The notes beneath the pieces are model-generated. The model was given only the letters and a program-made list of their open reading frames with translations, searched no databases and had not been told where the DNA came from. From Aestuariibacter sp. (GTDB lineage Bacteria; Pseudomonadota; Gammaproteobacteria; Enterobacterales; Alteromonadaceae): DNA of 64,000 nucleotides. The translations under genes and the position numbers were made by a program. Positions 16,642 to 25,579 of the stretch are shown piece after piece (the stretch's first letter is position 1; each line of letters starts with the position of its first letter). Location: the NCBI GenBank assembly GCA_017794925.1, contig CP051238.1:867702-931701 (forward strand). The letters run 5' to 3'.

Positions 16642-18586
16642 CCCCCACTCTCACGCTACTCACCGTGCGCCTAAAGCAGCTTCTCTGCGTACCTGGGGCG
16701 AGGGTGTGCGACTATCAATTATGGCGTTGCTGGTGTTGCCTACCGCTTCACTGGCAACCTGGAGCCTGTATGAAATTTTCAAACCCAATCAGTTAACCGG
16801 GTTGGAAATCGCTCAGCTGATACTAAGTACCGTGTTGTTCCTGTGGCTGTCCATGTCGTTTTGGACCGCAGCGATTGGGTTTACGTTAAAGCTGTTGAAT
16901 ATTGACCCACTTAGCATGAAAAAGGCGCTTCCTACTCCGGATGCCAGCACGCCGCTTCATCAACGTCATGCGGTTGTTATGCCAGTGTACAACGAAGATA
17001 CACGCCGGATTATGGTCGGCTTTGAAGCCTGTGTACGCGAATTGTTGAGCAGTAATCAAAGCGCACAGTTCGACTTTTATATGTTGTCAGACACGACTAA
17101 GCCAGAGATGGCTAAAGCCGAGTTGGCTGCCTGGGAAGCGCTGCAGCATCGGTTGGGTGACGCGGCGGGTCAGGTTTTTTATCGACGTCGCGAAAAGAAC
17201 GTGGGCCGTAAAGTGGGTAACCTGGCTGATTTCTGTCAGCGTTGGGGGAGTCGCTATGAGTCAATGATCGTTCTGGACGCCGACAGCATTATGTCTGCAG
17301 AACGTATGCTGGATTTGGCCCAGCGTATTGAACAAAATCCGGATACTGCGCTGGTTCAGACCATTCCTATGCCGGTGCGTCAGCACACGTTTTTTTCGCG
17401 GTTCGTGCAATTTGCTGCTCATTTGTATAGTCCCATGCTGGCAACCGGGTTGTCGTTCTGGCAAACCGATAGCGCAAACTATTGGGGCCATAACGCCATT
17501 ATTCGTATTGCGCCATTTATGCAGCACTGTGGTTTGCCTACGCTACCTGGTAGAGAGCCGTTCGGTGGCGATATATTAAGTCATGACTTTGTCGAGGCTG
17601 CTTTATTGCGTCGGGCGGGCTGGCATGCGTACTTACTGACCGATACGACCGGTAGTTATGAAGAAGTCCCGTCGAATATGATTGAATATGCGACCCGTGA
17701 CCGCCGCTGGGTGCAAGGCAATATTCAGCACCTTGGCTTGTTGGGCGTTAAAGGTCTTAAAATAACCAGTCGCTTGCACTTTTTATTCGGTGCGTTTGCG
17801 TATATGTCATCGCTATTGCTATTGATGGTGCTGGCCTTTGGCACGGCAGACGCGTTAATTAAAGCGCTGACGCCGGTACAGTTCTTTAATTCGCCATACC
17901 AATTATTCCCGGATTGGCAGATTGCCCGTCAGGGCCTGATGTTTGCCACCATGTGGGGCACCATGGCGATGTTGTTTATGCCTAAAATTCTGGGTTTGGT
18001 GCTGGCACTTATTCAGCGTCGTGACGAATTCGGCGGAGCCTGGCGCTTGCTAAAAGGTGGTGTGATGGAGCTGGTGATGGCCATTATTATCGCGCCGCTA
18101 ATGATGTTTTATCACAGCTACTTTGTACTCAGCGTGTTTATGGGGACATCGGTAAAATGGGAGGCTCAGGCCCGTGAAGGCAGTATGGTGCCGTGGACTG
18201 TGGCATTGAAGCGCTCGCATATCGCCACACTGACAGCGTTGGTCTGGGGATCGGTAACCGCTTATTACACCCCTGCACTGTTTGCCTGGTTATCGCCGGT
18301 TCTGGTGGGCCTGTTACTTGCTGCACCGATCATCCGTCTTACCTCTAGCCTGAAGCTGGGTAAGCTGAGTTTCCGTGGCGGTATCTTTGTGATCCACGAT
18401 GAATTGAAAGAATGCCGGGCGTTGAAACGCGTGCGTCTGGGTATGGCAAATTATCGGGAGCCAGAAGTGCTTGATGGCATTGCGCTTTACGAGCCTGAAC
18501 TGCCGAATACCTTGTGGAAACCGATGACCATACAGGACTTCAGTGCGCGCCCGGAACCTCGTGCATTACCACAAGCGGCTGCCTAA
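16622..18586 (+). CDS. opgH: Osmoregulated periplasmic glucan glucosyltransferase (OpgH/MdoH)
   Basis: 654 residues from ATG 16622, with GAGG nine bases upstream (a GTG at 16601 is also in frame). It is an inner-membrane GT2-family processive glucosyltransferase. Two N-terminal helices precede the catalytic domain (about 110-370) with VVMPVYNEDTRR, the nucleotide-binding VLDADSIMS motif and the product-binding RDRRWVQGN, a QxxRW variant. Several C-terminal membrane helices follow. It is clearly shorter than E. coli MdoH (847 residues), lacking N-terminal material, as in other marine gammaproteobacteria I recall. It uses UDP-glucose to make the beta-1,2 backbone with OpgG. Confidence 0.95.
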   Translation: MSIKQNNPHSHATHRAPKAASLRTWGEGVRLSIMALLVLPTASLATWSLYEIFKPNQLTGLEIAQLILSTVLFLWLSMSFWTAAIGFTLKLLNIDPLSMKKALPTPDASTPLHQRHAVVMPVYNEDTRRIMVGFEACVRELLSSNQSAQFDFYMLSDTTKPEMAKAELAAWEALQHRLGDAAGQVFYRRREKNVGRKVGNLADFCQRWGSRYESMIVLDADSIMSAERMLDLAQRIEQNPDTALVQTIPMPVRQHTFFSRFVQFAAHLYSPMLATGLSFWQTDSANYWGHNAIIRIAPFMQHCGLPTLPGREPFGGDILSHDFVEAALLRRAGWHAYLLTDTTGSYEEVPSNMIEYATRDRRWVQGNIQHLGLLGVKGLKITSRLHFLFGAFAYMSSLLLLMVLAFGTADALIKALTPVQFFNSPYQLFPDWQIARQGLMFATMWGTMAMLFMPKILGLVLALIQRRDEFGGAWRLLKGGVMELVMAIIIAPLMMFYHSYFVLSVFMGTSVKWEAQAREGSMVPWTVALKRSHIATLTALVWGSVTAYYTPALFAWLSPVLVGLLLAAPIIRLTSSLKLGKLSFRGGIFVIHDELKECRALKRVRLGMANYREPEVLDGIALYEPELPNTLWKPMTIQDFSARPEPRALPQAAA

Positions 18587-18611
18587 CGTAGTATAGCATA
18601 ATAGGTTAAAC

Positions 18612-18654
18612 AAAGGCGGGTGCAGACAATTCTCCTCAGGCTGCCCCGCCTTTT
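18612..18654. terminator. Intrinsic terminator after opgH
   Basis: AAAGGCGGG (18612-18620) pairs with CCCGCCTTTT (18645-18654); the stem extends inward through GCAG/CTGC with one bulge. A T-rich stretch follows on the plus strand. On the minus strand it lies just beyond the YceI stop and could serve that gene too. Confidence 0.8.
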
Positions 18655-18669
18655 CTATTTCTGAAGGGC

Positions 18670-19239
18670 TTATTTCTCGAAAGTAACGCTAAAGGTAACC
18701 GGAGCGTTAAAGGTAATGCTCTTTAAGCCAGCGATGTTTTGCAGTGCTTCAACACCCCCTTTCAGGCCGAAGGTGTCGGCGCCAATTAAGGTAGGGGAGA
18801 TAGTCGACGCTTGCAGTGTATCGTCGGACAGTTTACTTACCATGACATTAAAACTGACTGGTGCAGTCATACCGTGCAAGTTAAGTTCACCTTCTACGGT
18901 GCTGGCTTTACTTGTGCCAACAGCCATATCCAGTAGCTCCGAAGACAGCTTAGCGGTAAAGGTAGCCGTAGGATATTTGCCTACTTCGAACAGCATTTCC
19001 TGCATGCGGGTGTTGCGAATAGCGATATTGGTATTTACCGAGTCCAGTGGGACTTCAATGCTCAACATACCCGTGCCGGTGACTTTACCCGATAAATGGT
19101 CAAAGCTATGAACTTCAGTAACCTGTGCATTCTTGGTCGACATAAAGTGTAGCGAAGAGTTGTCCTGGTCCAGCGTCCATTGGGCAAAGGCCGACGCTGA
19201 CAGTAAACCGGAAAGTAATACCACAGATTGCTTAAACAT
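18670..19239 (-). CDS. yceI: YceI family periplasmic protein
   Basis: 189 residues. A signal peptide (FKQSVVLLSGLLSASAFA) is followed by the YceI lipocalin-like fold: WTLDQDNSSLHFMSTKN, HSFDHLSGKVTGTGMLSIEVPLDSVNT, RMQEMLFEVGKYPTATF and VEGELNLHGMTAPVSFNV. YceI proteins bind isoprenoid or other hydrophobic ligands in the periplasm; the ligand here is unknown. It lies 11 bp downstream of cysQ on the same strand, so probably nudE-cysQ-yceI is one transcript. Confidence 0.9.
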   Translation of the reverse strand: MFKQSVVLLSGLLSASAFAQWTLDQDNSSLHFMSTKNAQVTEVHSFDHLSGKVTGTGMLSIEVPLDSVNTNIAIRNTRMQEMLFEVGKYPTATFTAKLSSELLDMAVGTSKASTVEGELNLHGMTAPVSFNVMVSKLSDDTLQASTISPTLIGADTFGLKGGVEALQNIAGLKSITFNAPVTFSVTFEK

Positions 19240-19250
19240 AAACTCACTCC

Positions 19251-20069
19251 TTAATATTGGATGATGTCCTGCCAGGGAACGTTTTGGTCGCCCAAAACAA
19301 CAAAATCCGGGTTTTCCAATGAATGACGCTGGTTATAGCTAAGCGGCTCGAAGTCAGCAGCGTATATAGCACCGCCAGCTTCTGAAACAATACATTGTGA
19401 TGCGCCGGTATCCCACTCACCGGTGACGCCAATTCGCATGAACGCATCGGCTTTCCCCTCGGCAATAAAACAGGCCTTCAATGAGCAGCTACCCAGTGGC
19501 AGTGTTTGGTATACGCGTTTGGCGCACATCTTTCCAATTACACGCTCACGAGGCTGACGACGGCTAATGGCCAGAATGACCACGCTGTTGTGCGGGTCAT
19601 CCAGCTTGCGAACACTAATAGGGCCGGAAGCTTCAGGCGATTCCTTATAGGCACCATGACCCTTAATCGCGTAATAGAGACTTTGCCCTGGCGGCCAGAA
19701 AATCACCCCTATCTTAGGTTGATTGTCTTCTATCAGCGCGATATTAACGGCAAAGTCGCCACTGCGTGCGATAAATTCCTGAGTGCCGTCAATGGGATCA
19801 ATTAACCAGTAACGCTTCCACGTACTGCGTTCTTCCAGACTGGCATGTTTGGTTTCTTCCGATAAAATCGGAATGTCAGGCGTGTGGAGTTTAAGGTGCT
19901 GACAAATAATCTCGTTGGCCTTGTAATCCGCGCTGGTAACCGGCGATTCATCCGCCTTTTGATAACTTTCAAAATCGCCCTCGTCATAGAGGGTCATAAT
20001 TGCCTCACCGGCAGCTATCGCGGCTTCTTTGGCAATATTTAACAGGGCTTCATCAGTGTGATCAGACAT
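19251..20069 (-). CDS. cysQ: 3'(2'),5'-bisphosphate nucleotidase CysQ
   Basis: 272 residues. Member of the Li+-sensitive, Mg2+-dependent phosphatase superfamily. Metal-binding motifs are seen in order: PILSEET (glutamate about 68-70), the WLIDPIDGTQEFI signature (about 89-100) and GEWDTGASQCIVSEAGG (about 216-232). It hydrolyses 3'-phosphoadenosine 5'-phosphate to AMP, recycling a by-product of sulfate assimilation. It overlaps the nudE stop by eight bases, indicating co-translation with NudE. Confidence 0.93.
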   Translation of the reverse strand: MSDHTDEALLNIAKEAAIAAGEAIMTLYDEGDFESYQKADESPVTSADYKANEIICQHLKLHTPDIPILSEETKHASLEERSTWKRYWLIDPIDGTQEFIARSGDFAVNIALIEDNQPKIGVIFWPPGQSLYYAIKGHGAYKESPEASGPISVRKLDDPHNSVVILAISRRQPRERVIGKMCAKRVYQTLPLGSCSLKACFIAEGKADAFMRIGVTGEWDTGASQCIVSEAGGAIYAADFEPLSYNQRHSLENPDFVVLGDQNVPWQDIIQY

Positions 20070-20634
20070 AGTCGGGGTGCTCCTTTAACCACTTTTGAGC
20101 AAGGAAAAGCGCGGCGACGCAGCGGGCTTCAATAAAGTCGTCGCGGGCGAGTAATTCGTCTGCCTGGTCAATGGGCCAGCGCACGACTTCCAGCGGCTCA
20201 GGCTCATCACCAGGTAATTGCTGTGGATACAGATCGTGGGCAATAACAATAGTCATACGAGCGTTAAAGAACGTCGGTGCCATATTTACGCTATGGACTT
20301 CCTTTAGGAAATTAGCACCAAACCCGGCTTCTTCCTTTAACTCACGGTTCGCGGCCTCAAGCGGAGTTTCGCCCTGATCAATCAAGCCTTTGGGAAATCC
20401 GAGTTCGTATGAATGGGTACCGGCAGCATATTCTCTGACTAACAGAAAGTGACCGTCCTGAATGGCAACAATCATCACCGCGCCCCGGCTGTAACCGGCC
20501 ATGCGTTCGAATTGGCGGGTGGCGCCATTTGAAAATTCCAGGTCTACACGTTCCACTCGAAAAAAGCGGCTTTCGGCCACAATTTCCCGCTTGTGGATAA
20601 CGGGCAATGTTTTGTCCTTTTCCATATTGCTCAT
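20062..20634 (-). CDS. nudE: ADP compounds hydrolase NudE (Nudix)
   Basis: 190 residues. The Nudix box GLIDQGETPLEAANRELKEEAGFG (about 80-103) matches G-x5-E-x7-RE-x2-EE-x-G fully. The N-terminus with KREIVAESRFFRVERVDLEFSNG and the GELEFPKG-equivalent YELGFPKG are typical of NudE, which hydrolyses ADP-ribose, NADH and Ap3A. It is divergent from yrfG, its near neighbour in E. coli, where igaA lies between; igaA is not found here. Confidence 0.92.
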   Translation of the reverse strand: MSNMEKDKTLPVIHKREIVAESRFFRVERVDLEFSNGATRQFERMAGYSRGAVMIVAIQDGHFLLVREYAAGTHSYELGFPKGLIDQGETPLEAANRELKEEAGFGANFLKEVHSVNMAPTFFNARMTIVIAHDLYPQQLPGDEPEPLEVVRWPIDQADELLARDDFIEARCVAALFLAQKWLKEHPDYV

Positions 20635-20702
20635 GTTGTTCGGGTCAGTCTTTCGTTATCATAGTGTCAGTCTTAAGATTAACGTATTTAAAGGAAAAGC
20701 GC

Positions 20703-21386
20703 TTGCCATTTCTGCCTTGGAAAGAAATCAATACGGTCCTGCTGGATATGGACGGCACCCTGCTGGATTTGCATTTCGACAATCATTTCTGGCTGGAGCA
20801 TTTGCCGCGCAAAATCGCTGAAAAGTCTGGTCAGCCACTAGAGGTGTGCCGCGCTGATATGATGGCCCACTATCAACGGGTCAGCGGAAAAATTGAGTGG
20901 TACTGTCTGGACTACTGGGCAGAGTATCTGGATATGGATATTGTGGCGGCTAAACGGGAAATTGAACACCTGATCGCCATGCGTGAAGACACTATCCCAT
21001 TTTTGGATGCACTGCATGAGAGCGGACGTGAAGTGGTGTTGGTAACCAATGCACATCCTGGCAGTCTGTCGCTGAAAGTAGAACATACCCAGCTCGATAC
21101 TCATATTGATACGCTGATTTCGACCCATGAATTTGGTGTGACCAAAGAATCCCAGGATTTGTGGCGGGCATTGCAGCAGCGTTTGGGGTTTGATCCCGCT
21201 ACGACACTGTTTGTCGATGATAGCCTGACTATTCTGGAAGCCGCACAAACATTCGGCATTAAACATCTGCTCGCGGTAAGTAACCCCGACAGCAAGCAAC
21301 CGGCAAGAGATATTACCGCGTTTCCTGCAGTGGCCGACTATCGCACCATGCTCGACGATATTCGCCATAACCCACCAGCTAAGTAA
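20703..21386 (+). CDS. yrfG: GMP/IMP 5'-nucleotidase YrfG (HAD hydrolase)
   Basis: 227 residues from a TTG start at 20703, which has AAGGA seven bases upstream and places the N-terminus exactly where E. coli YrfG begins; the frame runs further upstream over the nudE start but without support. HAD motifs: LLDMDGTLLD (D16, D18), VLVTNAHP (motif II), and FVDDSLTILEAA (motif IV). Predicted purine-nucleotide 5'-phosphatase in the cytoplasm. It is followed at 14 bp by yjjX, suggesting a small nucleotide-hygiene operon. Confidence 0.92.
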   Translation: MPFLPWKEINTVLLDMDGTLLDLHFDNHFWLEHLPRKIAEKSGQPLEVCRADMMAHYQRVSGKIEWYCLDYWAEYLDMDIVAAKREIEHLIAMREDTIPFLDALHESGREVVLVTNAHPGSLSLKVEHTQLDTHIDTLISTHEFGVTKESQDLWRALQQRLGFDPATTLFVDDSLTILEAAQTFGIKHLLAVSNPDSKQPARDITAFPAVADYRTMLDDIRHNPPAK

Positions 21387-21399
21387 CAGGAGTCAGGGA

Positions 21400-21930
21400 A
21401 TGAAACTGATTGTAGGGTCGAAAAATCCGGTTAAGGTAAATGCGGCGCGCATCGCAATGAACCAGGTATTGGGTGATATAGGCGACAAGGATGTTATGGG
21501 AATGCATGCGCCGAGTTTGGTCGCAGATCAACCTATGACCGAAGCCGAAACCCGGTTAGGGGCGGTAAACCGCGTGAAGGCGTGTATGCAGGCTGAGCAA
21601 GCGGATTGGTATATCGCCATTGAGGGCGGTGTCGATAACTTTGAAGATGGCCCCGCTACCTTTGCGTATGTTGCCATTTGTAACGGTGAGCAATGGTCTG
21701 TGGGACGCAGTGCCAACCTCCCTCTACCAAATAGTATCTATCAGGCGCTGGTAAGTGGTGAAGAGTTAGGGCCTGTGATGGACCGTACTTTTAACACCGA
21801 AAATGTTAAACAAAAGGGCGGCGCCATTGGTTTGCTAACCAATAACCTGGCTACCCGGCAAAGTGTGTATGAACTGGCCGTGATCCTGGCCATGTCTCCG
21901 TTTAATCATACAAGCTTGTTTTCAAGGTAG
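21400..21930 (+). CDS. yjjX: Inosine/xanthosine triphosphatase YjjX
   Basis: 176 residues. The start MKLIVGSKNPVKVNAARIA, the GVRPAS-equivalent MTEAETRLGAVNRV, the IAIEGGVD motif (about 70-77) and the GAIGLLTNN ending motif are diagnostic of the YjjX/NTPase family, which removes non-canonical (deaminated) purine NTPs from the pool. A good AGGAG/AGGGA ribosome-binding site precedes the ATG. It is probably co-transcribed with yrfG. Confidence 0.92.
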   Translation: MKLIVGSKNPVKVNAARIAMNQVLGDIGDKDVMGMHAPSLVADQPMTEAETRLGAVNRVKACMQAEQADWYIAIEGGVDNFEDGPATFAYVAICNGEQWSVGRSANLPLPNSIYQALVSGEELGPVMDRTFNTENVKQKGGAIGLLTNNLATRQSVYELAVILAMSPFNHTSLFSR

Positions 21931-21937
21931 TCTGCCG

Positions 21938-21955
21938 GGCCGGCTCAGTCCGGCC
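21938..21955 (+). terminator. GC-rich hairpin after yjjX
   Basis: GGCCGG (21938-21943) and CCGGCC (21950-21955) flank a 6-base loop starting eight bases after the yjjX stop. The T-run comes only after a further about ten bases, so it is a weak intrinsic terminator or a 3'-end stabiliser. Confidence 0.4.
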
Positions 21956-22114
21956 TGATGCCGCTTTTACGTCCGAAAAATTCTGCTGGAAAATATACTC
22001 GTCTTAGCGTTAAGCTGTCGACCCTGCTCAGGGACAGATAACTATTACAATAAAACATTCACCCTGCTTACGCTTTCTACTGGCGTTAGTAAGTGATTGT
22101 TAGGGAGACAGATT

Positions 22115-22675
22115 TTGAAGTATTTGCTATTAAGCTTAAGCCTATTCCTTACTGCCTGCGTGACCACCATTGCTGACCAGAATAACGCACTGAATCAAAA
22201 GAGCCTGTGCTGTTCCAGTATCAGTGAAATTGACTATCAGATGTTGGGAAGCACTAAAACAGCGCTATTTGAACTCAATGAAAAAGGCGCACCTGTTTAT
22301 GACTTTGGCAGCGGCAAAACCTACTTTGCAGCGCTGGAAATTCCCAGCGAACTGCAAAACAGCAATATTCGGGTGAAAAGCCACTTTAACGGCATGTTCA
22401 TTGGCCAGTATATGCAGCCGCACCTGATGTTTTTAGATAGCGATTTTAACACGCTGGGTCAAGGCACTATGGACCTGACATTCTATGATGCCAGTTTTGG
22501 GGAAAGCGGCGATGCTCACTTGTTGGGGGGAAAAAGAACCCCTGAAAATACGAAGTATGTGATTGTGTATACCCGTGCACCGTATAAAAAAGGCGGGTTT
22601 GTTACCCTAAGTAACGGTACGTCGCTGCAACTGGAAAACTCGCCAACCGGTAAAATTGAACTGACGTTCTATTGA
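22115..22675 (+). CDS. Putative lipoprotein, MalM-like
   Basis: 186 residues from a TTG start at 22115, preferred over the TTG at 22097 because AGGGAG lies seven to eight bases before it and the signal (KYLLLSLSLFLTAC) then starts directly. The lipobox is LTAC. The mature part contains GKTYFAALEIPSEL, HLMFLDSDFNTLGQG and a GDAHLLGGKRTPENTKYVIVYT segment that recalls the MalM maltose-operon periplasmic family, but the similarity is from memory and modest. No maltose genes are nearby. The next gene starts 10 bp later. Confidence 0.6.
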   Translation: MKYLLLSLSLFLTACVTTIADQNNALNQKSLCCSSISEIDYQMLGSTKTALFELNEKGAPVYDFGSGKTYFAALEIPSELQNSNIRVKSHFNGMFIGQYMQPHLMFLDSDFNTLGQGTMDLTFYDASFGESGDAHLLGGKRTPENTKYVIVYTRAPYKKGGFVTLSNGTSLQLENSPTGKIELTFY

Positions 22676-22685
22676 GGGAATGACC

Positions 22686-23087
22686 ATGCAGGCACCCGTT
22701 ACTGACAGTCCAAATGACGACAGTGCACAGCCTGAATTAAAGAAACGCGGTTTTTGGTTAGCGGCGTTTCTTATTTTCATGTTTGTCACCAACCCGCTTT
22801 CAGCGCTTGCCTATTTTACCTCTTCTGAGCTCATTGTATCGGTACACCCCAGAGCAACCGTGAGTATTGTGTATTTACTGGGTGTTATGAGTTCGATTAA
22901 TTTCGCCATTGCCGTGGGTATCTGGTGCTGGAAAAAATGGGCGGTATACGGCATGTATGCCTCTGTCGCCATTGCGTTTGTGATTAACATTTACCTGAGA
23001 GTAGGTATTCTGGGTGCACTGTTTGGCTTGTTGGGAGGGTTAGTGATTTTTCTGACTACCCGCAACCGCTGGCAGTGGTTTAACTAA
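22686..23087 (+). CDS. Four-TM membrane protein of unknown function
   Basis: 133 residues from the ATG at 22686, which is at the right distance from GAGGGA; the ATG at 22680 is too close to it. Four hydrophobic helices cover nearly the whole protein after an acidic N-terminus (GFWLAAFLIFMFVTNPLSALAYF; VSIVYLLGVMSSINFAIAVGIWCW; AVYGMYASVAIAFVIN; ILGALFGLLGGLVIFLT). No family recognised. Likely co-transcribed with the lipoprotein gene upstream; convergent with gspN. Confidence 0.7.
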   Translation: MQAPVTDSPNDDSAQPELKKRGFWLAAFLIFMFVTNPLSALAYFTSSELIVSVHPRATVSIVYLLGVMSSINFAIAVGIWCWKKWAVYGMYASVAIAFVINIYLRVGILGALFGLLGGLVIFLTTRNRWQWFN

Positions 23088-23092
23088 GCAGA

Positions 23093-23124
23093 TTCACTTA
23101 GGCCGCCAAAACGGCCTGAGTGAA
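23093..23124. terminator. Bidirectional terminator between the 4-TM gene and gspN
   Basis: TTCACTTAGGCCG (23093-23105) and CGGCCTGAGTGAA (23112-23124) form a 13-base stem with one mismatch and a 6-base loop. It sits at a convergent junction. The minus-strand T-run is short, so efficiency toward the gsp operon is uncertain. Confidence 0.65.
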
Positions 23125-23139
23125 AATACGTATTAATTT

Positions 23140-23904
23140 TTAACGGATATCGTAGTGGATATAGCCATCGCTATCCGGCCGACCAAAGAACTGGGCAGCC
23201 TCATGGACTTCCTGGGGAAGTGATGGGTCCGGTTTAAATTTCGACGTGGCGGTGAAAGCTGAAAAGTCAGTTGCAGCCTGTGCATCCAGTGATAACCCAA
23301 ATAAATTGGGTTCGGCAACAGAAATGAGGTACTGCTTGTTGTCGCAGCGAAGCGATGCGCTGAAAGTACCAAGTTCAATGGGGCCTTGGGTACCGGCAAC
23401 GGTCGCATTCAGCCAATCGCCGTAGGCCATCATTTGTGAACAGATACCGCCTTCCAGTGTGAGAGATTCCACATTTACACGGAAGCGACCGCCTGCATCT
23501 ACAGGTATCGGCAGCTGGACTTCGGCGAGCACGCGGTCAACAGGCAAATACAGCAAAAAGTCACTGGCTGATATATCACCCTCCGATAACAAATGAACGT
23601 TAACCGGGCCTTTAAACGCTATCGCGTCGGCTGAGCGCATATTACCTGCGTCCAGATCGACTGACAGGGTGCCCATTAACAATGGTAGTGCAGACAGCCT
23701 CCAGCTGACTTGTTGCACGGGCATATTGTTGATTACCACGCGGTCGACTTCACCTTGCCACAGGGTACCGGTCACTTTACCCAGCTGAACCGAATCAGGT
23801 AAAGGCAGGCGGTAAGCCACTTGGGCTGCCGGCAGGTAAGCTATCAATAACACGATATAGAGGAAAAGGGCGGCGAGGATCCATCGCCAATATTGTTTTA
23901 TCAT
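23140..23904 (-). CDS. gspN: Type II secretion protein N
   Basis: 254 residues. One N-terminal membrane helix (about 8-28) precedes a beta-rich periplasmic domain; LPLPDSVQLGKVTGTLWQGEVDRVVINN and the cysteine pair in GGICSQMM and ASLRCDNKQ are typical of GspN. GspN is an accessory component found only in some T2SS clusters. It is the last gene of the operon; its start overlaps the gspM stop by four bases. Confidence 0.88.
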   Translation of the reverse strand: MIKQYWRWILAALFLYIVLLIAYLPAAQVAYRLPLPDSVQLGKVTGTLWQGEVDRVVINNMPVQQVSWRLSALPLLMGTLSVDLDAGNMRSADAIAFKGPVNVHLLSEGDISASDFLLYLPVDRVLAEVQLPIPVDAGGRFRVNVESLTLEGGICSQMMAYGDWLNATVAGTQGPIELGTFSASLRCDNKQYLISVAEPNLFGLSLDAQAATDFSAFTATSKFKPDPSLPQEVHEAAQFFGRPDSDGYIHYDIR

Positions 23905-24377
23905 TTACTCAGCACCAATCGTCTGACTTTAATCATGCCTGAGGCATCCGCTTCTGTGACATCCAGCTGGTCTATTTGTACGCCGCGTGATTCAAGGTGA
24001 TCCAGCCAGGCAAGCAGGTCGTTGAACGCCGCTTCATCAATCCACACCTGCAAGTCGTCACCCTGAGGTTGCATACGCGAAATTACCAGAGAAAACTGAT
24101 TGCTGGATGAAGTCACTGCTTGCTGCAGTGAGCCGTTAAAGCTGCGCTTTCCCGACTGACTGCGGCGCAGGATAGCCGCGCGGGTTGACTGTTCTTCTAC
24201 CCAGCTGAGCAACTTTTGGTTATTACTCAGCTGTTTGGTTTTCTGGTCTATGCTTTGGTTTAACGGTGCCCACATACCCCAGTAAAAAATACCGACGATC
24301 ACAACAACCGCCGACAACATTACCAGCCGTTGTTCACGCTCTGTCAGAGCAGCATATTTTTGCTTTAAAAACTCCAT
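23901..24377 (-). CDS. gspM: Type II secretion protein M
   Basis: 158 residues. A short cytoplasmic segment (YAALTEREQRLVMLSA), one membrane helix (about 19-38), a coiled segment and a ferredoxin-like periplasmic domain (about 80-158). The TEREQRL motif is typical of GspM. It is part of the inner-membrane platform with GspL, GspC and GspF. It joins gspL by a one-base overlap and gspN by four. Confidence 0.9.
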   Translation of the reverse strand: MEFLKQKYAALTEREQRLVMLSAVVVIVGIFYWGMWAPLNQSIDQKTKQLSNNQKLLSWVEEQSTRAAILRRSQSGKRSFNGSLQQAVTSSSNQFSLVISRMQPQGDDLQVWIDEAAFNDLLAWLDHLESRGVQIDQLDVTEADASGMIKVRRLVLSK

Positions 24378-25579
24378 TATGCCCCCTTGATCGCCAGTGT
24401 GCCGATGACTTTGTCATCGCGGTTATTGATCGCGCCTTCCTCTACGCTGAAGCCTGCAGCTTCCGCGCCGCGTTTGAAGGTTTGCAGTGCATTAAAGTCC
24501 TTGCCTTCAGCCTGCATGCGGATTTCGGTGCGGTTGGCATCATAGCGAATGGTTTGTGGAGTGACATTGGAGCTGGCAAACGCACTGTTTAACTGCGCCA
24601 GCATCACGAGCAGTGAGCTGCCACTGCCGCCCTGCTCCAACTCGCGCATTTCCCGTTCAATACGCGTACGTGCATTGCGGTAGGTGCCCAGATCCGGAAA
24701 GCCCTGTTTAATGACACTATCGATTTGGGCGGACAGCTCGTCGTTTTGTTGCTCGAGCTGTTGTAAATGCAGTACTTTTTCGCCAATCGTTAATACCAAC
24801 ACCAAGCCCAGTAAGATGGCAGGTGTACGCCAGAACTGCCAGGCCTGGTTGTGTTGCTTTTTAACCTTGTACTGACCTTGTAACAGGTTAAATGGCGCCG
24901 ACAATGCCGCTTTGGCTAGCTTGCCCGCTGGCGGTAAGCCCGAATCATCTGGCTCTACCGTAATATTAGGTACAGCGTGTAAGTCCAAATCTGAAAGGGC
25001 TGTTACGGTAACGCCCTCCGGAATTTGCTTGGCCTGAAATGCCAGCACACTGGTCATAAACTCGGCTTCACCTTGCATGCCCTGCCAGCTGCCCTGACGA
25101 ACAATAAGCTGTTCGCCCAGCGCAATAGCTGTCCAGTGCTGGTCTTCAGGCTGAGGTAAAGCCAGCGTATCGGGCAATAGGGTGTCGCAACTAAATCCGG
25201 CGTCTTCTATCCATTGCTGCCATTGAGTCAGTGCTTCGTGATTAACAACCGCGACGGCTTGTTGGTTACCTGTTTTGGGACCAAATGCGAAGAACAGGTC
25301 ACTGATATCGTCAGCTAACTCATCTTCCAGCATAAAGGGGATGGCATTGAGAATTTTGCGATTGGCTTTGGGGGGCAGAGCTACCTGACACAGCCGAACA
25401 TCTGCTCCAGGCACCAGCACTAGTGCCTTGCGCAGTCGGGTACGTTCGGTAAGGCTGGCAAGTGTGCTGGCGTCAGGCAGTTCGCCACTGGCGATCACAT
25501 CCTGGTCCTGCGTTGACCACACAACCCAGTGAACCGGATCGGACATAGTGGTGCCAAGTCTGACAACTAACTGTTCCAT
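24377..25579 (-). CDS. gspL: Type II secretion protein L
   Basis: 400 residues. A cytoplasmic actin-like domain (about 1-235; starts QLVVRLGTTMSDPVHWVVW) recruits the GspE ATPase. A membrane helix follows (about 255-275, TPAILLGLVLVLTIGEKVL), then a periplasmic ferredoxin-like domain (about 310-400). Length and layout match GspL. Start and stop overlap the neighbouring genes by one base each. Confidence 0.92.
   Translation of the reverse strand: MEQLVVRLGTTMSDPVHWVVWSTQDQDVIASGELPDASTLASLTERTRLRKALVLVPGADVRLCQVALPPKANRKILNAIPFMLEDELADDISDLFFAFGPKTGNQQAVAVVNHEALTQWQQWIEDAGFSCDTLLPDTLALPQPEDQHWTAIALGEQLIVRQGSWQGMQGEAEFMTSVLAFQAKQIPEGVTVTALSDLDLHAVPNITVEPDDSGLPPAGKLAKAALSAPFNLLQGQYKVKKQHNQAWQFWRTPAILLGLVLVLTIGEKVLHLQQLEQQNDELSAQIDSVIKQGFPDLGTYRNARTRIEREMRELEQGGSGSSLLVMLAQLNSAFASSNVTPQTIRYDANRTEIRMQAEGKDFNALQTFKRGAEAAGFSVEEGAINNRDDKVIGTLAIKGA

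Noticed and set aside
20838..21368. 176-codon frame antisense to yrfG
   Set aside because: The opposite strand encodes a protein with intact HAD motifs; the antisense translation is cysteine/histidine-rich with no recognisable fold.
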